Positions 44,374-53,716 of a DNA stretch of 64,000 nucleotides are shown here, one piece after another. The DNA comes from Ktedonobacterales bacterium (GTDB lineage: Bacteria > Chloroflexota > Ktedonobacteria > Ktedonobacterales > DATBGS01), in contig DATBHW010000064.1 in the NCBI GenBank assembly GCA_036557285.1, positions 62,001 through 126,000 of the forward strand, read 5' to 3'. The translations under genes were made by a program, and so were the position numbers. The notes under the pieces are model-generated. The model was not told the DNA's origin. It saw only the letters and a list, made by a program, of their open reading frames with translations, and ran no database searches. Numbering within the stretch: position 1 is the first letter of the stretch; each line of letters begins with the position of its first letter.

Positions 44374-45756
44374 ATGCAAGCGGGAGTTGATGAGGGAGCC
44401 TGGTTATCTGATGAACAGTTGCGGGCGCGCCGCCCCTGGTATATCGTGGCCTTTGTCCTGTTGATCGCCAGTGTCGTGTTCCATCAACCCCTGGTTTTTG
44501 TCGCGGGACTCCTGGCCCTGACGCTGGCGGTGGTCCCGGAACTCTGGTATCGGTTTTGCTTTGCGGGAGTGATCTATCGCAGGCAGCTAGAGGAGCGGCG
44601 CGCCTTTTTCGGTGAAACGATTACATTCCGACTAAGCGTGGAAAACCGCAAGGGCCTGCCCCTGCCCTGGCTGGAGGTCGAAGACGAGTTTCCTGAACCT
44701 CTGAAGCTTCACGGTGGAAGATTGGGACCGCATTACAAGCCACGGCGCATGATACTTGCGACGGCGCTCTCGCTCTGGTGGTTTCAGCGGGTCAGCAGGC
44801 GCTATCAGGTGCAATGTGTGGCGCGCGGCATTTTTACGCTGGGTCCGGTGCGGCTGCGCAGCGGCGATCCATTCGGCTTGCTGGTCCGCGATCAGCGTTT
44901 CGAAGAGCTTGATACGCTGTTGGTCTATCCGCCCATCCTGCCCATCGAACGTTTTGGTCTGCCCTCACGCCATCCATTTGGAGAGCGGGCTGCGCAGCGC
45001 CGCCTGCTAGAAGACCCACTGCGTGTGGTTGGAGCGCGTGATTGGCTGCCTGGTGATGATCTGCGCCGGGTTCATTGGAAGGCGACGGCGCGAGCGATGA
45101 CTTTGCAGAGTAAGGTTTATGAACCAACGACGACCTGGACGCTGGCGCTCTTTCTGAACGTCAACAGTTTTGCCAATCCAGCCCTGGGAGTGAACCCGGA
45201 CCTGCTCGAACTGACCATGACGGCTGCCGCGTCGGTAGCGGCCTGGGCTGTCGAGCAGGGCTACGCGGTGGGCCTCTTCGCTAATGGGGTGCAGGCGACA
45301 ACGGATGTGGACGACCTGTCCCCGGCCACTGGCGCCGACCCCTCCAAAGAGGGAATTGGGGCGGCGCGAGTCCGTCTGCGGCCATCCAGTCGGCCAGAAC
45401 AGCTTCCGCGCGTGCTGGAGGCGCTGGCTCGCCTCGTTCCTTTTTGGGGTTCGCCTGTTGAGGAGCTTTTTCTGAGAGAGCAGACCCGTCTTCCCGCTGG
45501 CACAACGATTGTGCTGGTGAGTACCGCCGCCGCAGTGACGCCTGTGTTGATCGAGGCGCTGACTCAGACGCGGGCGCGTGGGCATGCGGTAGCACTGCTT
45601 GTTGCGGGGAATGAGCCGATTGAGGCTCCGGGTTTGCTCGTGTATCGGCTGGGAGCCGAGGAGGTCTGGCATGAAATTATGGCCCAGGCAGCAGCGCGCG
45701 ACATCTCCCCAGCGCCAGAGGACTCTGAGGCTGGGTACAGGTTCATTCTGGCTTGA
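44374..45756 (+). CDS. DUF58-family protein
   Basis: The 460-residue protein has two N-terminal transmembrane helices (about 24-60) and a long cytosolic part. The DUF58 hallmark VGARDWLPGDDLRRVHWKATARAM lies near residue 215-240, followed by a von Willebrand A-like fold (LALFLNVNS). It typically works with MoxR, upstream by 15 bases, and the DUF4129 protein. The biochemical role in the triad is still not clear; links to cell-envelope processes or stress are reported for relatives. Confidence 0.94.
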   Translation: MQAGVDEGAWLSDEQLRARRPWYIVAFVLLIASVVFHQPLVFVAGLLALTLAVVPELWYRFCFAGVIYRRQLEERRAFFGETITFRLSVENRKGLPLPWLEVEDEFPEPLKLHGGRLGPHYKPRRMILATALSLWWFQRVSRRYQVQCVARGIFTLGPVRLRSGDPFGLLVRDQRFEELDTLLVYPPILPIERFGLPSRHPFGERAAQRRLLEDPLRVVGARDWLPGDDLRRVHWKATARAMTLQSKVYEPTTTWTLALFLNVNSFANPALGVNPDLLELTMTAAASVAAWAVEQGYAVGLFANGVQATTDVDDLSPATGADPSKEGIGAARVRLRPSSRPEQLPRVLEALARLVPFWGSPVEELFLREQTRLPAGTTIVLVSTAAAVTPVLIEALTQTRARGHAVALLVAGNEPIEAPGLLVYRLGAEEVWHEIMAQAAARDISPAPEDSEAGYRFILA

Positions 45757-47290
45757 AAGTGTCTCGCTGCCACTTGGTCTGCTGATTTTGCAGGCGCTGC
45801 CGCTGGGGGCGCTCCTGCAATTGGGCGCGGCATGGACAACGAACGACGCGAGCCAGGCGCTGCTCCCAACCTGGGCGCTGCTGGTCGCGCTTCTAGAAGC
45901 GTACTATCTGGCTCGCTGGCTGGTAAGGCAACCGGCGATCAGAGGGTGGATAATATTGTGGGGCGGCATAGGCGCGCTTGCCACGCTTCTGCTAGCCTGG
46001 TATCTGCGCCTTTACTCTGCCAACGGACCTCTCTGGCAAGGAGCCTGGATCAGCGCATTGTTTCATGACTTCCAGTCAGTGAACGCGCGCGTCGAAGCTT
46101 CGATTGGCGTGGGCATCTTGCTGGCGCTGCTGTGGTGGCGTGGGCTGCGGTTGGGGCGAGACAAGATTGAAGCTGAACCAGTCGCCAGAAGCTTCAAAGT
46201 CGGCTTTGCGGCGCTGGTGGCGGCGGCGCTGCTTATTGGCACAGTCCGCCCCACTGTGCAAGGAGGATTGGTAGAACAATTGGGGCTGACGCTCCCATTA
46301 TTTCTGTTTGTTGGCCTCGTGTCCCTTTCTCTGGCGCGGCTGGCCGAGATTCGACGTGGGCGGCGCCAAGGAGCGTCTCAGGCAGACCCAACGCGCTCCT
46401 GGCTTATCAGCATGCTGGCTCTCAGTGGGGCGCTGGTGATCGTTCTGCTCGGCATAGAGCAGGCATTCTCCTATCGTGCCTTACTTGGAGTGGTTTCTGC
46501 GCTGAGACCGGCCTGGGATGGGATCAGCGCAGTTTTGGGCTGGATCGCTGTAGGGGTGGGCTATATCCTCTTCTGGCTGCTCAACCCATTTGTGTCGGCG
46601 ATAAAAGCGGCTTTTGACAAAATCGCCCCTGCTAATCAACCTTCAGGCCAGCCTCCACAGCCGAAACCTCCGCAGCTTCCCAAAGGGAGCGCGTCCTTGC
46701 CGGTGGAATGGCTCGTGATTGGTCGCTGGGTGTTGATTGGTATTGGCATCATCATTCTTCTGATCATCTTCATTCGCATCTTTCGAGGGATTGCGGCGCG
46801 GCGCAGTGAAGAGGCGGGGGATGAAGAAAGAGAAGACCTTGGAGCGGCAGGCATCCTGGGGGCGCAGTTGCGCGCTTTGCTCGCCAGCCTGACCTCGCGT
46901 TTTCAGCGTCAGCGCCCTTCTGAAGAAGACCTTGACAGCGTATCGCAGCATTCGGTGCGGGCGCTCTATCGGCGCGTGCTGGGTCAGGCCAGCGCGCAGG
47001 GATTGGGGCGGCGCGCCACTGAAACCCCCCAGGAGTTTGCTCAGCGCCTGGGGCCAGGATTGGCGAGGCTGCCAGAGCCATCATCGCTTGATGCGTCAGG
47101 CACGCCGTTGGAAGGAGCAGCAGCCGAAGCGCCGGGCGTCTCTGACCCGGACCTGGAGGCGCTGACCAAGGCGTATGAACAGGCGCGCTATGGAAATGCC
47201 GAGCCATCAGCGGCGCAGGTGTCGGCGCTCACATCAGATGTAGATCGGCTGCTTCAACGGCTGGCGCAGAGCCAGACCAGATTGGGTTGA
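45671..47290 (+). CDS. Membrane protein with C-terminal DUF4129 domain
   Basis: The 539-residue protein has about seven to nine hydrophobic helices, spread from residue 30 to 375, a Pro/Gln-rich spacer (QPSGQPPQPKPPQLPKG), and a final DUF4129-type region (SVRALYRRVLGQASAQGLG, then ETPQEFAQRLG). It resembles the C-terminal part of TgpA-like transglutaminase proteins but lacks a transglutaminase core. The start ATG 45671 follows GAGGAGG and lies 86 bases inside the DUF58 gene, an unusually long overlap in another frame. A start at 45599 is less likely. Confidence 0.88.
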   Translation: MKLWPRQQRATSPQRQRTLRLGTGSFWLESVSLPLGLLILQALPLGALLQLGAAWTTNDASQALLPTWALLVALLEAYYLARWLVRQPAIRGWIILWGGIGALATLLLAWYLRLYSANGPLWQGAWISALFHDFQSVNARVEASIGVGILLALLWWRGLRLGRDKIEAEPVARSFKVGFAALVAAALLIGTVRPTVQGGLVEQLGLTLPLFLFVGLVSLSLARLAEIRRGRRQGASQADPTRSWLISMLALSGALVIVLLGIEQAFSYRALLGVVSALRPAWDGISAVLGWIAVGVGYILFWLLNPFVSAIKAAFDKIAPANQPSGQPPQPKPPQLPKGSASLPVEWLVIGRWVLIGIGIIILLIIFIRIFRGIAARRSEEAGDEEREDLGAAGILGAQLRALLASLTSRFQRQRPSEEDLDSVSQHSVRALYRRVLGQASAQGLGRRATETPQEFAQRLGPGLARLPEPSSLDASGTPLEGAAAEAPGVSDPDLEALTKAYEQARYGNAEPSAAQVSALTSDVDRLLQRLAQSQTRLG

Positions 47291-47312
47291 GGGCCGCTGT
47301 TACTTGAAGCGG

Positions 47313-48443
47313 CTATGAACGATGCGCCTCACGGGCAAGGAAAGTGAGCAGGGCGTTCAGTTCATGCTGGGCCTGTTCGCCAGACTCGCTCCAGGCAATC
47401 GCTTCGAGCGCCTGTTGTGCGCTCAGAATAGCCGAAGCAAGCCGTTTCTGGCAGCGAAGCCGAACACCGCTGGCGGCAAAGATGGCAAGCGCCTCAGTGA
47501 CTTGCTCATCGCTGGCCTGGCCCTCTTCGGCGTAAATCGCGCGCAGGCGGTCCTGCTGCGCGGGCGCGGCATGCTCCAGCGCGTCAATAATCGGCAGACT
47601 CATTTTCTTGCGGCGGATGTCTCCGGCAGGGGCTTTGCCCAGTTCGTTTTCAGCGGCCCAGACGCCCAGAAGATCATCACGAAGCTGGAAAGCAATGCCA
47701 AGCGAGCGACCAAACGTAGAAAGCCGGGCAATCTGGCTGGCATCGCTGGTGGCAAGCCGCGCGCCCATTTCAGTGGCGCACTGCATCAGCGCGGCAGTCT
47801 TGCGGCCAATCATGCTAAGGTACAAGGCAACAGTTATCTCGCGCTGGCGCTCGAAGCTAATATCCAGGTGCTGACCTTCGCAGAGCGCGAGACAGGCGCT
47901 GTCGAAGATACGGGCAAGTGTCAGGATCGTGTGGGCATCAACGCCGTTCTTCGCCAGTTCCCACAGGGCCAGGCGAGCAATACAGAAGAGGCCGTCGCCG
48001 GTGTTGATGGCCTGTGGCTGGCCCCAGAGCTTCCAGAGGGTGGGGCGATGGTGACGCAGAGGGTCGTTGTCTTCGATGTCGTCGTGAATCAATGAGAAAT
48101 TATGGACCAGTTCAACGGCGACTGCGGCTGGAAGAATCTGCTCAAGCCGATAGGGAAGCCCCCTGGTATCGTCCGAGGAAGGTTGGGCAGGGAACGAGGC
48201 TTGATGCGCCAGCAGCAGCAGGGTGGGCCGCAGGAACTTGCCTAGGAACTTGCCAGGCTTATCTTCAATCGGGCTGAGATCAGCATGTGCCCAGCCCAGG
48301 TGATAACGCATCTGCCCATAAAACGGGGAGAGCATCTCCACCTGAGCCTCTTGTTCTGCCTGATCGAGAAAGCGCCGAAGCTCGTTGCCCACCATCAGAC
48401 GATATTTGCTCAGAACTGTTTCGATGTTCAGCCCAACGGCCAT
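47313..48443 (-). CDS. Polyprenyl (geranylgeranyl-type) diphosphate synthase
   Basis: A 376-residue trans-prenyltransferase. LIHDDIEDND holds the first Asp-rich motif, and LRDDLLGVWAAENELGK, then AGDIRRKKMSLP, holds the second, with D-D but not the full DDxxD. KTAALMQCATEMGARL and GKFLRPTLLLLAHQA are the substrate segments. It extends isoprenoid chains for carotenoid, quinone or membrane lipids; product length cannot be read. The GTG/ATG choice follows the GGGGTGGTG site before ATG 48443. A zinc-binding membrane protein gene lies upstream by 66 bases. Confidence 0.94.
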   Translation of the reverse strand: MAVGLNIETVLSKYRLMVGNELRRFLDQAEQEAQVEMLSPFYGQMRYHLGWAHADLSPIEDKPGKFLGKFLRPTLLLLAHQASFPAQPSSDDTRGLPYRLEQILPAAVAVELVHNFSLIHDDIEDNDPLRHHRPTLWKLWGQPQAINTGDGLFCIARLALWELAKNGVDAHTILTLARIFDSACLALCEGQHLDISFERQREITVALYLSMIGRKTAALMQCATEMGARLATSDASQIARLSTFGRSLGIAFQLRDDLLGVWAAENELGKAPAGDIRRKKMSLPIIDALEHAAPAQQDRLRAIYAEEGQASDEQVTEALAIFAASGVRLRCQKRLASAILSAQQALEAIAWSESGEQAQHELNALLTFLAREAHRS

Positions 48444-48509
48444 AACACCACCCCGTCTACTTGATAGCTCGGAATCTCTCAGTTGCCTCAACCGGGACCG
48501 ATAGATACG

Positions 48510-48974
48510 CTAGTGATGAAACCAGAAAAAGAGGCCCAGCGTCACGGCGAGACCGGCCATGAGCCACTGTGCCATGCCCAGCAACCCCTGCATCTGACGC
48601 AGCGGCGAGCAGAGATCGCAGTAGCGCAAGATGTAGTGGTAGCGATGGCTGGACATACCGTCGCGCTCAATCACCATGCGCTCCTGCTTGCGTCGGGTAT
48701 GATGCTCGTCACAGACGTAGCGTTTGCAGCCCAGGCAGAGTCCGGTATCAAAATAATGCGCGACCAGATTAGCCGACCATTGGGTGGGACGTACCAGCGC
48801 GCCGCAGACATAACAGACGTGGCGCTCGGTGTTGCGCTCCTGCACCTGGCTGCATGGCTGGTGCTGATCGAGCGGAAAATGCTCGATGCAGTAGCGGTGA
48901 CGGCACTGTGGGCAACGTCCCGCAGCCACCTGTTCACAAATGTGGCAGGTTTTCTCCATGTATTGCTGAAACAT
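48510..48974 (-). CDS. Zinc-binding protein with C-terminal membrane anchor
   Basis: The 154-residue protein of no exact family shows many CxxC and CxH groups: CHICEQVAAGRCPQCRHRYCIEHF, HVCYVCGAL, GLCLGCKRYVCDEHH and YCDLC. This resembles AN1/B-box or LIM-like double zinc fingers. One hydrophobic helix (about 132-150, LMAGLAVTLGLFFWFHH) ends it, so the fingers face the cytosol. It may be a protein-interaction adaptor. The start could be 48974 or the inner ATG at 48959. It probably shares a transcript with the prenyl synthase gene. Confidence 0.75.
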   Translation of the reverse strand: MFQQYMEKTCHICEQVAAGRCPQCRHRYCIEHFPLDQHQPCSQVQERNTERHVCYVCGALVRPTQWSANLVAHYFDTGLCLGCKRYVCDEHHTRRKQERMVIERDGMSSHRYHYILRYCDLCSPLRQMQGLLGMAQWLMAGLAVTLGLFFWFHH

Positions 48975-49158
48975 CAGAGTACACCGCCTGATTATGTAGT
49001 CTGGCTCTGGCTGAGCCAGCAATACTGCTGAGTATACCACTGGGACATGGGCCGGTCAATTGTTCTGGACAAGAGTCCTACACTGCGTTCTAAAGCGCGC
49101 GCCGGAATGTCTCCCTTCATTATAGAGCAGACACCCCGGCGTGCGCTAGAGCGCACGG

Positions 49159-52100
49159 TCAAGAAAGTCGTTTGAGGGTGACATGCACCTGATGCCCACC
49201 CAGTTTGGCCGGGGCGATGCTATCAGTAAACGCTCCGGCCCCATTTGCATCAGGCGCTTCCTCTGTCAGCACCGCCAGTTCGCGCGCCAGGGTTTCGTCC
49301 TTGATGTAGTCGGCGTAACGTTTGAGGACTTCGGCCAATTCGCTGTCCGTGACCAGCCGCGCGCTGATCGTCTCTTCGATGAGGAAATCGGCCTTTTTGC
49401 GCATATCTTGCAGGTAATGCGTCAGATCGCGCACCAGCCCCTCTTCGAGGAGTTCAGGCGTCAGGCTAGTTTCGATGACGGCGACATAGCCAGCCTCTTC
49501 AGCGGCGACGTAGCCGGTCCTGGCGGCGCCGACCACCTCTAGCTCTTCCTCAGTCAGCGCCACGCTTTGCCTGTCAACGTCAAGCGTGACCTGACCTGCT
49601 GCCTGAAGCTGGCGCACAGTGGCGCCAACATCCAGCGCGTTGATGGACGCCAGCAGCGCCTTCATGCGCGAGCCATATTTTGGCCCCAGCACGCTAATGC
49701 GCGGCTTGAGCGTGTAGACGAGCATGTCGCTGTCTTCAGGGAAGAAGTCTAGCCGCTTGATGTTCAGTTCTTCCAACACCTGATCGGCCAGCCGCGCCAG
49801 GCTGGCGCGCTCGTCGGCGGTGGTGACGCGCGCATACAGCGTCGAGAGCGGCTGGCGTACCCGAATCTGCGCTTTTTCCCGCGCTGCGCGCCCCAGGTTC
49901 ACCATGCGCATGACCAGACGGGTCTCGCGCGCCAACCGCTCATCAACGAGCGCTTCATTCACAACAGGCCACTCAGTCAGATGGACGCTTTCCGGCGCGT
50001 TCTGGTTGACACTGCCGACAAGATTCTGATAGAGCGCTTCAGTCAGGAACGGCGTGAAGGGCGCGAGCAGTTTCAACGTCGTTACCAGGCACTCGTACAG
50101 TGTCAGGTACGCGGCTACTTTGCCGGTGTCTTCCTCGCTCTTCCAGAAGCGGCGTCGGCTGCGCCGAACGTACCAGTTGGAGAGGTTGTCGAGGAATGTC
50201 CCGATAGCTCCGGCTGGCCCCTTCGTCTCGAAGAGGTCAAGCCCCTGCGTGGCCTCGGCGATGGTTTGCTGAAGCTCAGAAAGAATCCAGCGGTCCAGAT
50301 CGCTGCGCTCAGCGACGGGCAGGCTGTGGCGCGTCGGGTCAAAGCCGTCAATATTGGCATAGGTGACGAAGAATGAGTAGACGTTCCAGAGCTTATCCAG
50401 CGCCGTGCGCACGTTGAGCCAGAGGTCGCTGAGGCGCACCGGCTGGCCTTTGGCCTGGGCCTCCTGGGCGTCTTGCTCAGTTGGGATGCGCGGGAAGCGC
50501 AGGTTTTGCTCCGGCGGATGGTTCATATAGAGCCAGCGCATGGTGTCGGCTCCGACCAGCTCGGCGGCCTCGTCAAAAGCGATAGAGTTGCCCCGGCTCT
50601 TGTGCATCTCCTCGCCGTTCTGATCGAGCAGCGTGGCATGGCCCAGCACCGTCTTGAACGGCTCGGTATTCTCCAGCGCAGCGCTCATCACCAGCATGGA
50701 GTAGAACCAGTTGCGGAACTGGCCCGGAAAGCTTTCGGTGATGAACTCGGCAGGAAACCATTCGCGCCAGTAGTTGCGGTTGTGGCGATAGTCCAGCGTG
50801 GAATAGGGGACGATGCCCGCGTCCAGCCAGGGGTTGCCCACGTCCTTGATGCGCGAAACCACCGCGCCGCAGTGGGCGCAGGCGATCTTAACCGCATCAA
50901 CCCAGGGACGGTGCGGCGTATGGCCTTCGAACGTTTCCCAGCCTTCGACGGCGCGCGCTTTTAGCTCGGTTTCGCTGCCGATCACCTCAAACGCGCCACA
51001 CTGCGGGCACTCGTAGATGGGCAGCGCCAGACCCCAGTAGCGTTTCTTGGAGATCATCCAGTCTTCCATGTTGCGCAGCCAGTCCATCTCGCGCTCCAGG
51101 CCAAACGAAGGAATCCAGCGGATGCGCTGGACGATCTCCATCATCTGATAGCGCAGTTCGCGCATGGAGATGAACCACTCGTCAACCAGCCGGAAGATCA
51201 GTTCGGTTTTGCACCGCCAGCAGTGCGGATAGACGTGCTTATAGGATTCGGTCTGATAGAACAAGCCCTTCTTCTTGAGGTCATCAAGCAAGAAGCGGGC
51301 AACGACGTTCGTTTTCTGATCTTCGGCCACTTCAGTGACGCCATGCCCGCTGAGCCAGCCATAGCCATCAATGTACACGCCGGACTCATCCACCGGAGCC
51401 AGCACAGCCAGATGATGCTTTTTGGAGAGGGCAAAGTCTTCGCGGCCACAGCCTGGCGCGATATGCACGATGCCGGTTCCTTCAGTGGCGCTGACTTCAT
51501 CCCAGGCGACAATCACATGTGTGACGCCCTGCGCGGCAGGCAGATCATCAAATGGGCCGCGATAGCGCCAGCCCAGCATATCGCGCCCGGCCAGGACTTC
51601 GACGACTTCCACCTCGCCCTTGTCGCGCCCGCGCAGCTTTTGCAGCCTGGGCAACACGTCCTGCGAGAGATAGTAATAAACGCCATCCTGCCGTACCTTC
51701 ACGTAGGTGAGATCAGGATTGACCGCAGCGGCGACGTTGGCCGGAAGCGTCCAGGGTGTGGTCGTCCAGACGAGCAGGTACTCGTTTTCGCGGCCTTCTA
51801 GTGGCAGGCGCGCGTACACGCTGGTATGCATGACCTCTTTGCGCCCCTCACTGATCTCCGCGTCGGAGATGCCGGTGGCGCAGCGAGGACACCAGGGCAT
51901 CACATCGTTGCCTTTGTAGATGTAGCTCTTTTCATTGCAGAGCTTCAGGAATTGCCAGATGGTGTAGTTGTTCTCATCCGACATGGTGAGATACGAGTTG
52001 TCCCAATCAACCCACTGGCCCAGGCGGATGGATTGCACGGTGATACGTTTGGCAAAGCGCAGCACGCGCTCTTTGCATCGTTCGACAAAGGCGCCGATGC

Positions 52101-52464
52101 CATAGGTTTCGATCTCGCGCTTGTTGTTCAGACCCAGCTCTTTTTCGACCTCAACCTCGACGTGGAGACCCTGAGCATCAAAGCCGTTCTGGTAACGCTG
52201 GCGATAGCCCTGCATGGTCTTGTAACGTTGAAAGAGGTCTTTGTAGGTTCGGCCCCAGGCGTGATGCACGCCCATCGGGTTGTTGGCCGTGATCGGCCCG
52301 TCTATAAACGAGAAGCGCTTGTCGCTGTTGGCGTTGCGCTGGAGGTACTTTTCCAGCGTGCCATGCGTGTCCCACCACTCCTGAACCTCGCGCTCCAGCG
52401 CAGGATAATCAACGCGATTGGCCGGGAGGGCGGCTTGAAACAGGGTTGTTTTTGCTTGTGCCAT
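49159..52464 (-). CDS. ileS: Isoleucyl-tRNA synthetase
   Basis: The 1101-residue class I enzyme charges tRNA-Ile. The HIGH-type motif lies in NPMGVHHAWGRTYKD, KMSKS is EEMHKSRGNSI, and SESFPGQFRNWFYSMLVMS and DSGVYIDGYG are in the connective regions. The size and sequence match the long, eukaryote-like IleS2 form. The ribosome site CGAGGTAGTAG precedes ATG 52464. It lies 41 bases after alaX on the same strand and is covered by the T-box leader, which would sense uncharged tRNA-Ile. IleS2 enzymes often give resistance to mupirocin; here this is a family note, not a prediction. Confidence 0.97.
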   Translation of the reverse strand: MAQAKTTLFQAALPANRVDYPALEREVQEWWDTHGTLEKYLQRNANSDKRFSFIDGPITANNPMGVHHAWGRTYKDLFQRYKTMQGYRQRYQNGFDAQGLHVEVEVEKELGLNNKREIETYGIGAFVERCKERVLRFAKRITVQSIRLGQWVDWDNSYLTMSDENNYTIWQFLKLCNEKSYIYKGNDVMPWCPRCATGISDAEISEGRKEVMHTSVYARLPLEGRENEYLLVWTTTPWTLPANVAAAVNPDLTYVKVRQDGVYYYLSQDVLPRLQKLRGRDKGEVEVVEVLAGRDMLGWRYRGPFDDLPAAQGVTHVIVAWDEVSATEGTGIVHIAPGCGREDFALSKKHHLAVLAPVDESGVYIDGYGWLSGHGVTEVAEDQKTNVVARFLLDDLKKKGLFYQTESYKHVYPHCWRCKTELIFRLVDEWFISMRELRYQMMEIVQRIRWIPSFGLEREMDWLRNMEDWMISKKRYWGLALPIYECPQCGAFEVIGSETELKARAVEGWETFEGHTPHRPWVDAVKIACAHCGAVVSRIKDVGNPWLDAGIVPYSTLDYRHNRNYWREWFPAEFITESFPGQFRNWFYSMLVMSAALENTEPFKTVLGHATLLDQNGEEMHKSRGNSIAFDEAAELVGADTMRWLYMNHPPEQNLRFPRIPTEQDAQEAQAKGQPVRLSDLWLNVRTALDKLWNVYSFFVTYANIDGFDPTRHSLPVAERSDLDRWILSELQQTIAEATQGLDLFETKGPAGAIGTFLDNLSNWYVRRSRRRFWKSEEDTGKVAAYLTLYECLVTTLKLLAPFTPFLTEALYQNLVGSVNQNAPESVHLTEWPVVNEALVDERLARETRLVMRMVNLGRAAREKAQIRVRQPLSTLYARVTTADERASLARLADQVLEELNIKRLDFFPEDSDMLVYTLKPRISVLGPKYGSRMKALLASINALDVGATVRQLQAAGQVTLDVDRQSVALTEEELEVVGAARTGYVAAEEAGYVAVIETSLTPELLEEGLVRDLTHYLQDMRKKADFLIEETISARLVTDSELAEVLKRYADYIKDETLARELAVLTEEAPDANGAGAFTDSIAPAKLGGHQVHVTLKRLS

Positions 52465-52505
52465 CTACTACCTCGAAAAGTGTTTACACTATCATTCTGG
52501 TCTCT

Positions 52506-53225
52506 TTAATCTACCAGGCCAATCTCCAGACGTTTATTGATCTTGCCTTTGTTCTCGGTCTTGAGAACCTTGATGCCTTTGACTTCGGAGGTATCGTGAA
52601 CATGTGTGCCACCATCGGCTTGAAGGTCTAAGCCTACGATCTCCACAATGCGCACCATTGGAATGTTGGGCGGCAGCAAGTTGATCTTGGTGCGAATCAG
52701 ATCGGGTATCTTGAACGCCTCCTCACGCGGCAGCGTGTACACCTTGATGGGCAGCGCCGCTTGAATCGCTGCGTTGGCGCTCTCCTCGATAGCGCGGACG
52801 GTGTTCTGGTCAAACTGTTCCAGCGCGAAATCCATGCGGGCGCGGTCTGGATACATCTGGCCGCCTGTAACCTGCGCGCCATAATCGCGGAAGATCAGGC
52901 CGCAGAGAATGTGCAGCGCCGTGTGGGTGCGCATCATTTGATAGCGAAACTCCCAATCCAGCACGCCCTCAACCTCGGCGCTAACCGCTGGAAGCGCGCC
53001 CTCCAGTTCATGCCACATGGTCAAACCGTCTTCGCCTTTGTACAGCCTGGTGACGGCGCATTCCCGGCCCTCGCAGCGCACGAAGCCGCGATCAGCCATC
53101 TGTCCGCCACCGCCTGGGAAGAAAGCGGTGCGATCAAGGGCGATGGCGTTCTCGCGCTGGGCAAGAACTCTGGCATTGAAATTGCGGGTATAACTGTCGG
53201 TATGATACAAGAGATCGGTGTTCAT
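52506..53225 (-). CDS. AlaX-type alanyl-tRNA editing protein
   Basis: The 239-residue protein is a free-standing copy of the AlaRS editing domain, which clears mischarged Ser or Gly from tRNA-Ala. FFPGGGGQMADRG opens it, RTHTALHILCGL gives the HxxxH zinc pair, and ADGGTHVHDTSEVKGI holds the later conserved ligands. The length fits AlaX-M. Start ATG 53225 follows the GAGGAAACC site. It sits between the T-box leader and ileS in the same transcript, so an alanine-editing enzyme would be induced by lack of isoleucyl-tRNA, an odd pairing. Confidence 0.93.
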   Translation of the reverse strand: MNTDLLYHTDSYTRNFNARVLAQRENAIALDRTAFFPGGGGQMADRGFVRCEGRECAVTRLYKGEDGLTMWHELEGALPAVSAEVEGVLDWEFRYQMMRTHTALHILCGLIFRDYGAQVTGGQMYPDRARMDFALEQFDQNTVRAIEESANAAIQAALPIKVYTLPREEAFKIPDLIRTKINLLPPNIPMVRIVEIVGLDLQADGGTHVHDTSEVKGIKVLKTENKGKINKRLEIGLVD

Positions 53226-53253
53226 CGTGGTTTCCTCGCCTGATACATTCCAA

Positions 53254-53284
53254 TAAAAAAGCCCGCCCCAGCCAGGGGCAGGCA
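53254..53284 (-). terminator. T-box-controlled intrinsic terminator
   Basis: On the minus strand GCCTGCCCC pairs with GGGGCGGGC around a short loop, followed by TTTTTT (53259-53254). This is the terminator arm of the T-box; uncharged tRNA bound at the T-box sequence would prevent it. Confidence 0.92.
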
Positions 53285-53603
53285 TTGATTCCCACGGTAC
53301 CACCCTGATTCGCATCGTTCCGCGCTGGCGCGCTTACGAGAAGCGCCAGAGCACAGGCGAAAAGTTGCACTCAGTTCAGGCGCGCGTTCACGCCTGCCCC
53401 GTATAGTAACGGGCGGGGATACCGGCCAGGTCTACTTGCATCAACCCGATGGTGAGACGTTCGATTGGCTGCTCAGGAAGGATATTCGGCCTGCTGCTCG
53501 CATCCGGTCACACCAACCCCGGACTCTCTGGGCGAGTGAGCGACCTACTCGTTCCGTCAATGCGTTTCGCTCTTGTTCTCTTTGATTGATTGTGCTTGCT
53601 TTA
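53285..53603 (-). promoter_or_regulatory. T-box leader for the alaX-ileS operon
   Basis: The minus-strand leader holds the invariant T-box AGGGTGGTACCGTGG (53306-53292), 6 bases before the terminator. The Stem I part contains AGAGAGTCC with GGGTTGGTGTGACC, the usual apical sequences. A candidate specifier, ATC (Ile), lies in GAATATCCTTCC on the 3' side of Stem I at about 53485-53474, fitting ileS. TGGT in the bulge pairs with a tRNA ending ACCA, consistent with tRNA-Ile. Uncharged tRNA-Ile should turn the operon on. Confidence 0.93.
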
Positions 53604-53609
53604 TCAAGC

Positions 53610-53638
53610 AGTATCGCATATCGGCGCAGCATTGTCAA
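53610..53638 (-). promoter_or_regulatory. Promoter of the T-box operon
   Basis: On the minus strand TTGACA (53638-53633), 17 bp, GATACT (53615-53610). The start near 53603 fits the beginning of the Stem I region. Confidence 0.8.
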
Positions 53639-53716
53639 GAGTTTGTTTGCTTGTTGGCCTGTATGCGCGCCAAATGCGCTGAGTAGAGGCGCTCTCTGCG
53701 AAGGAGGGGAGATCCG

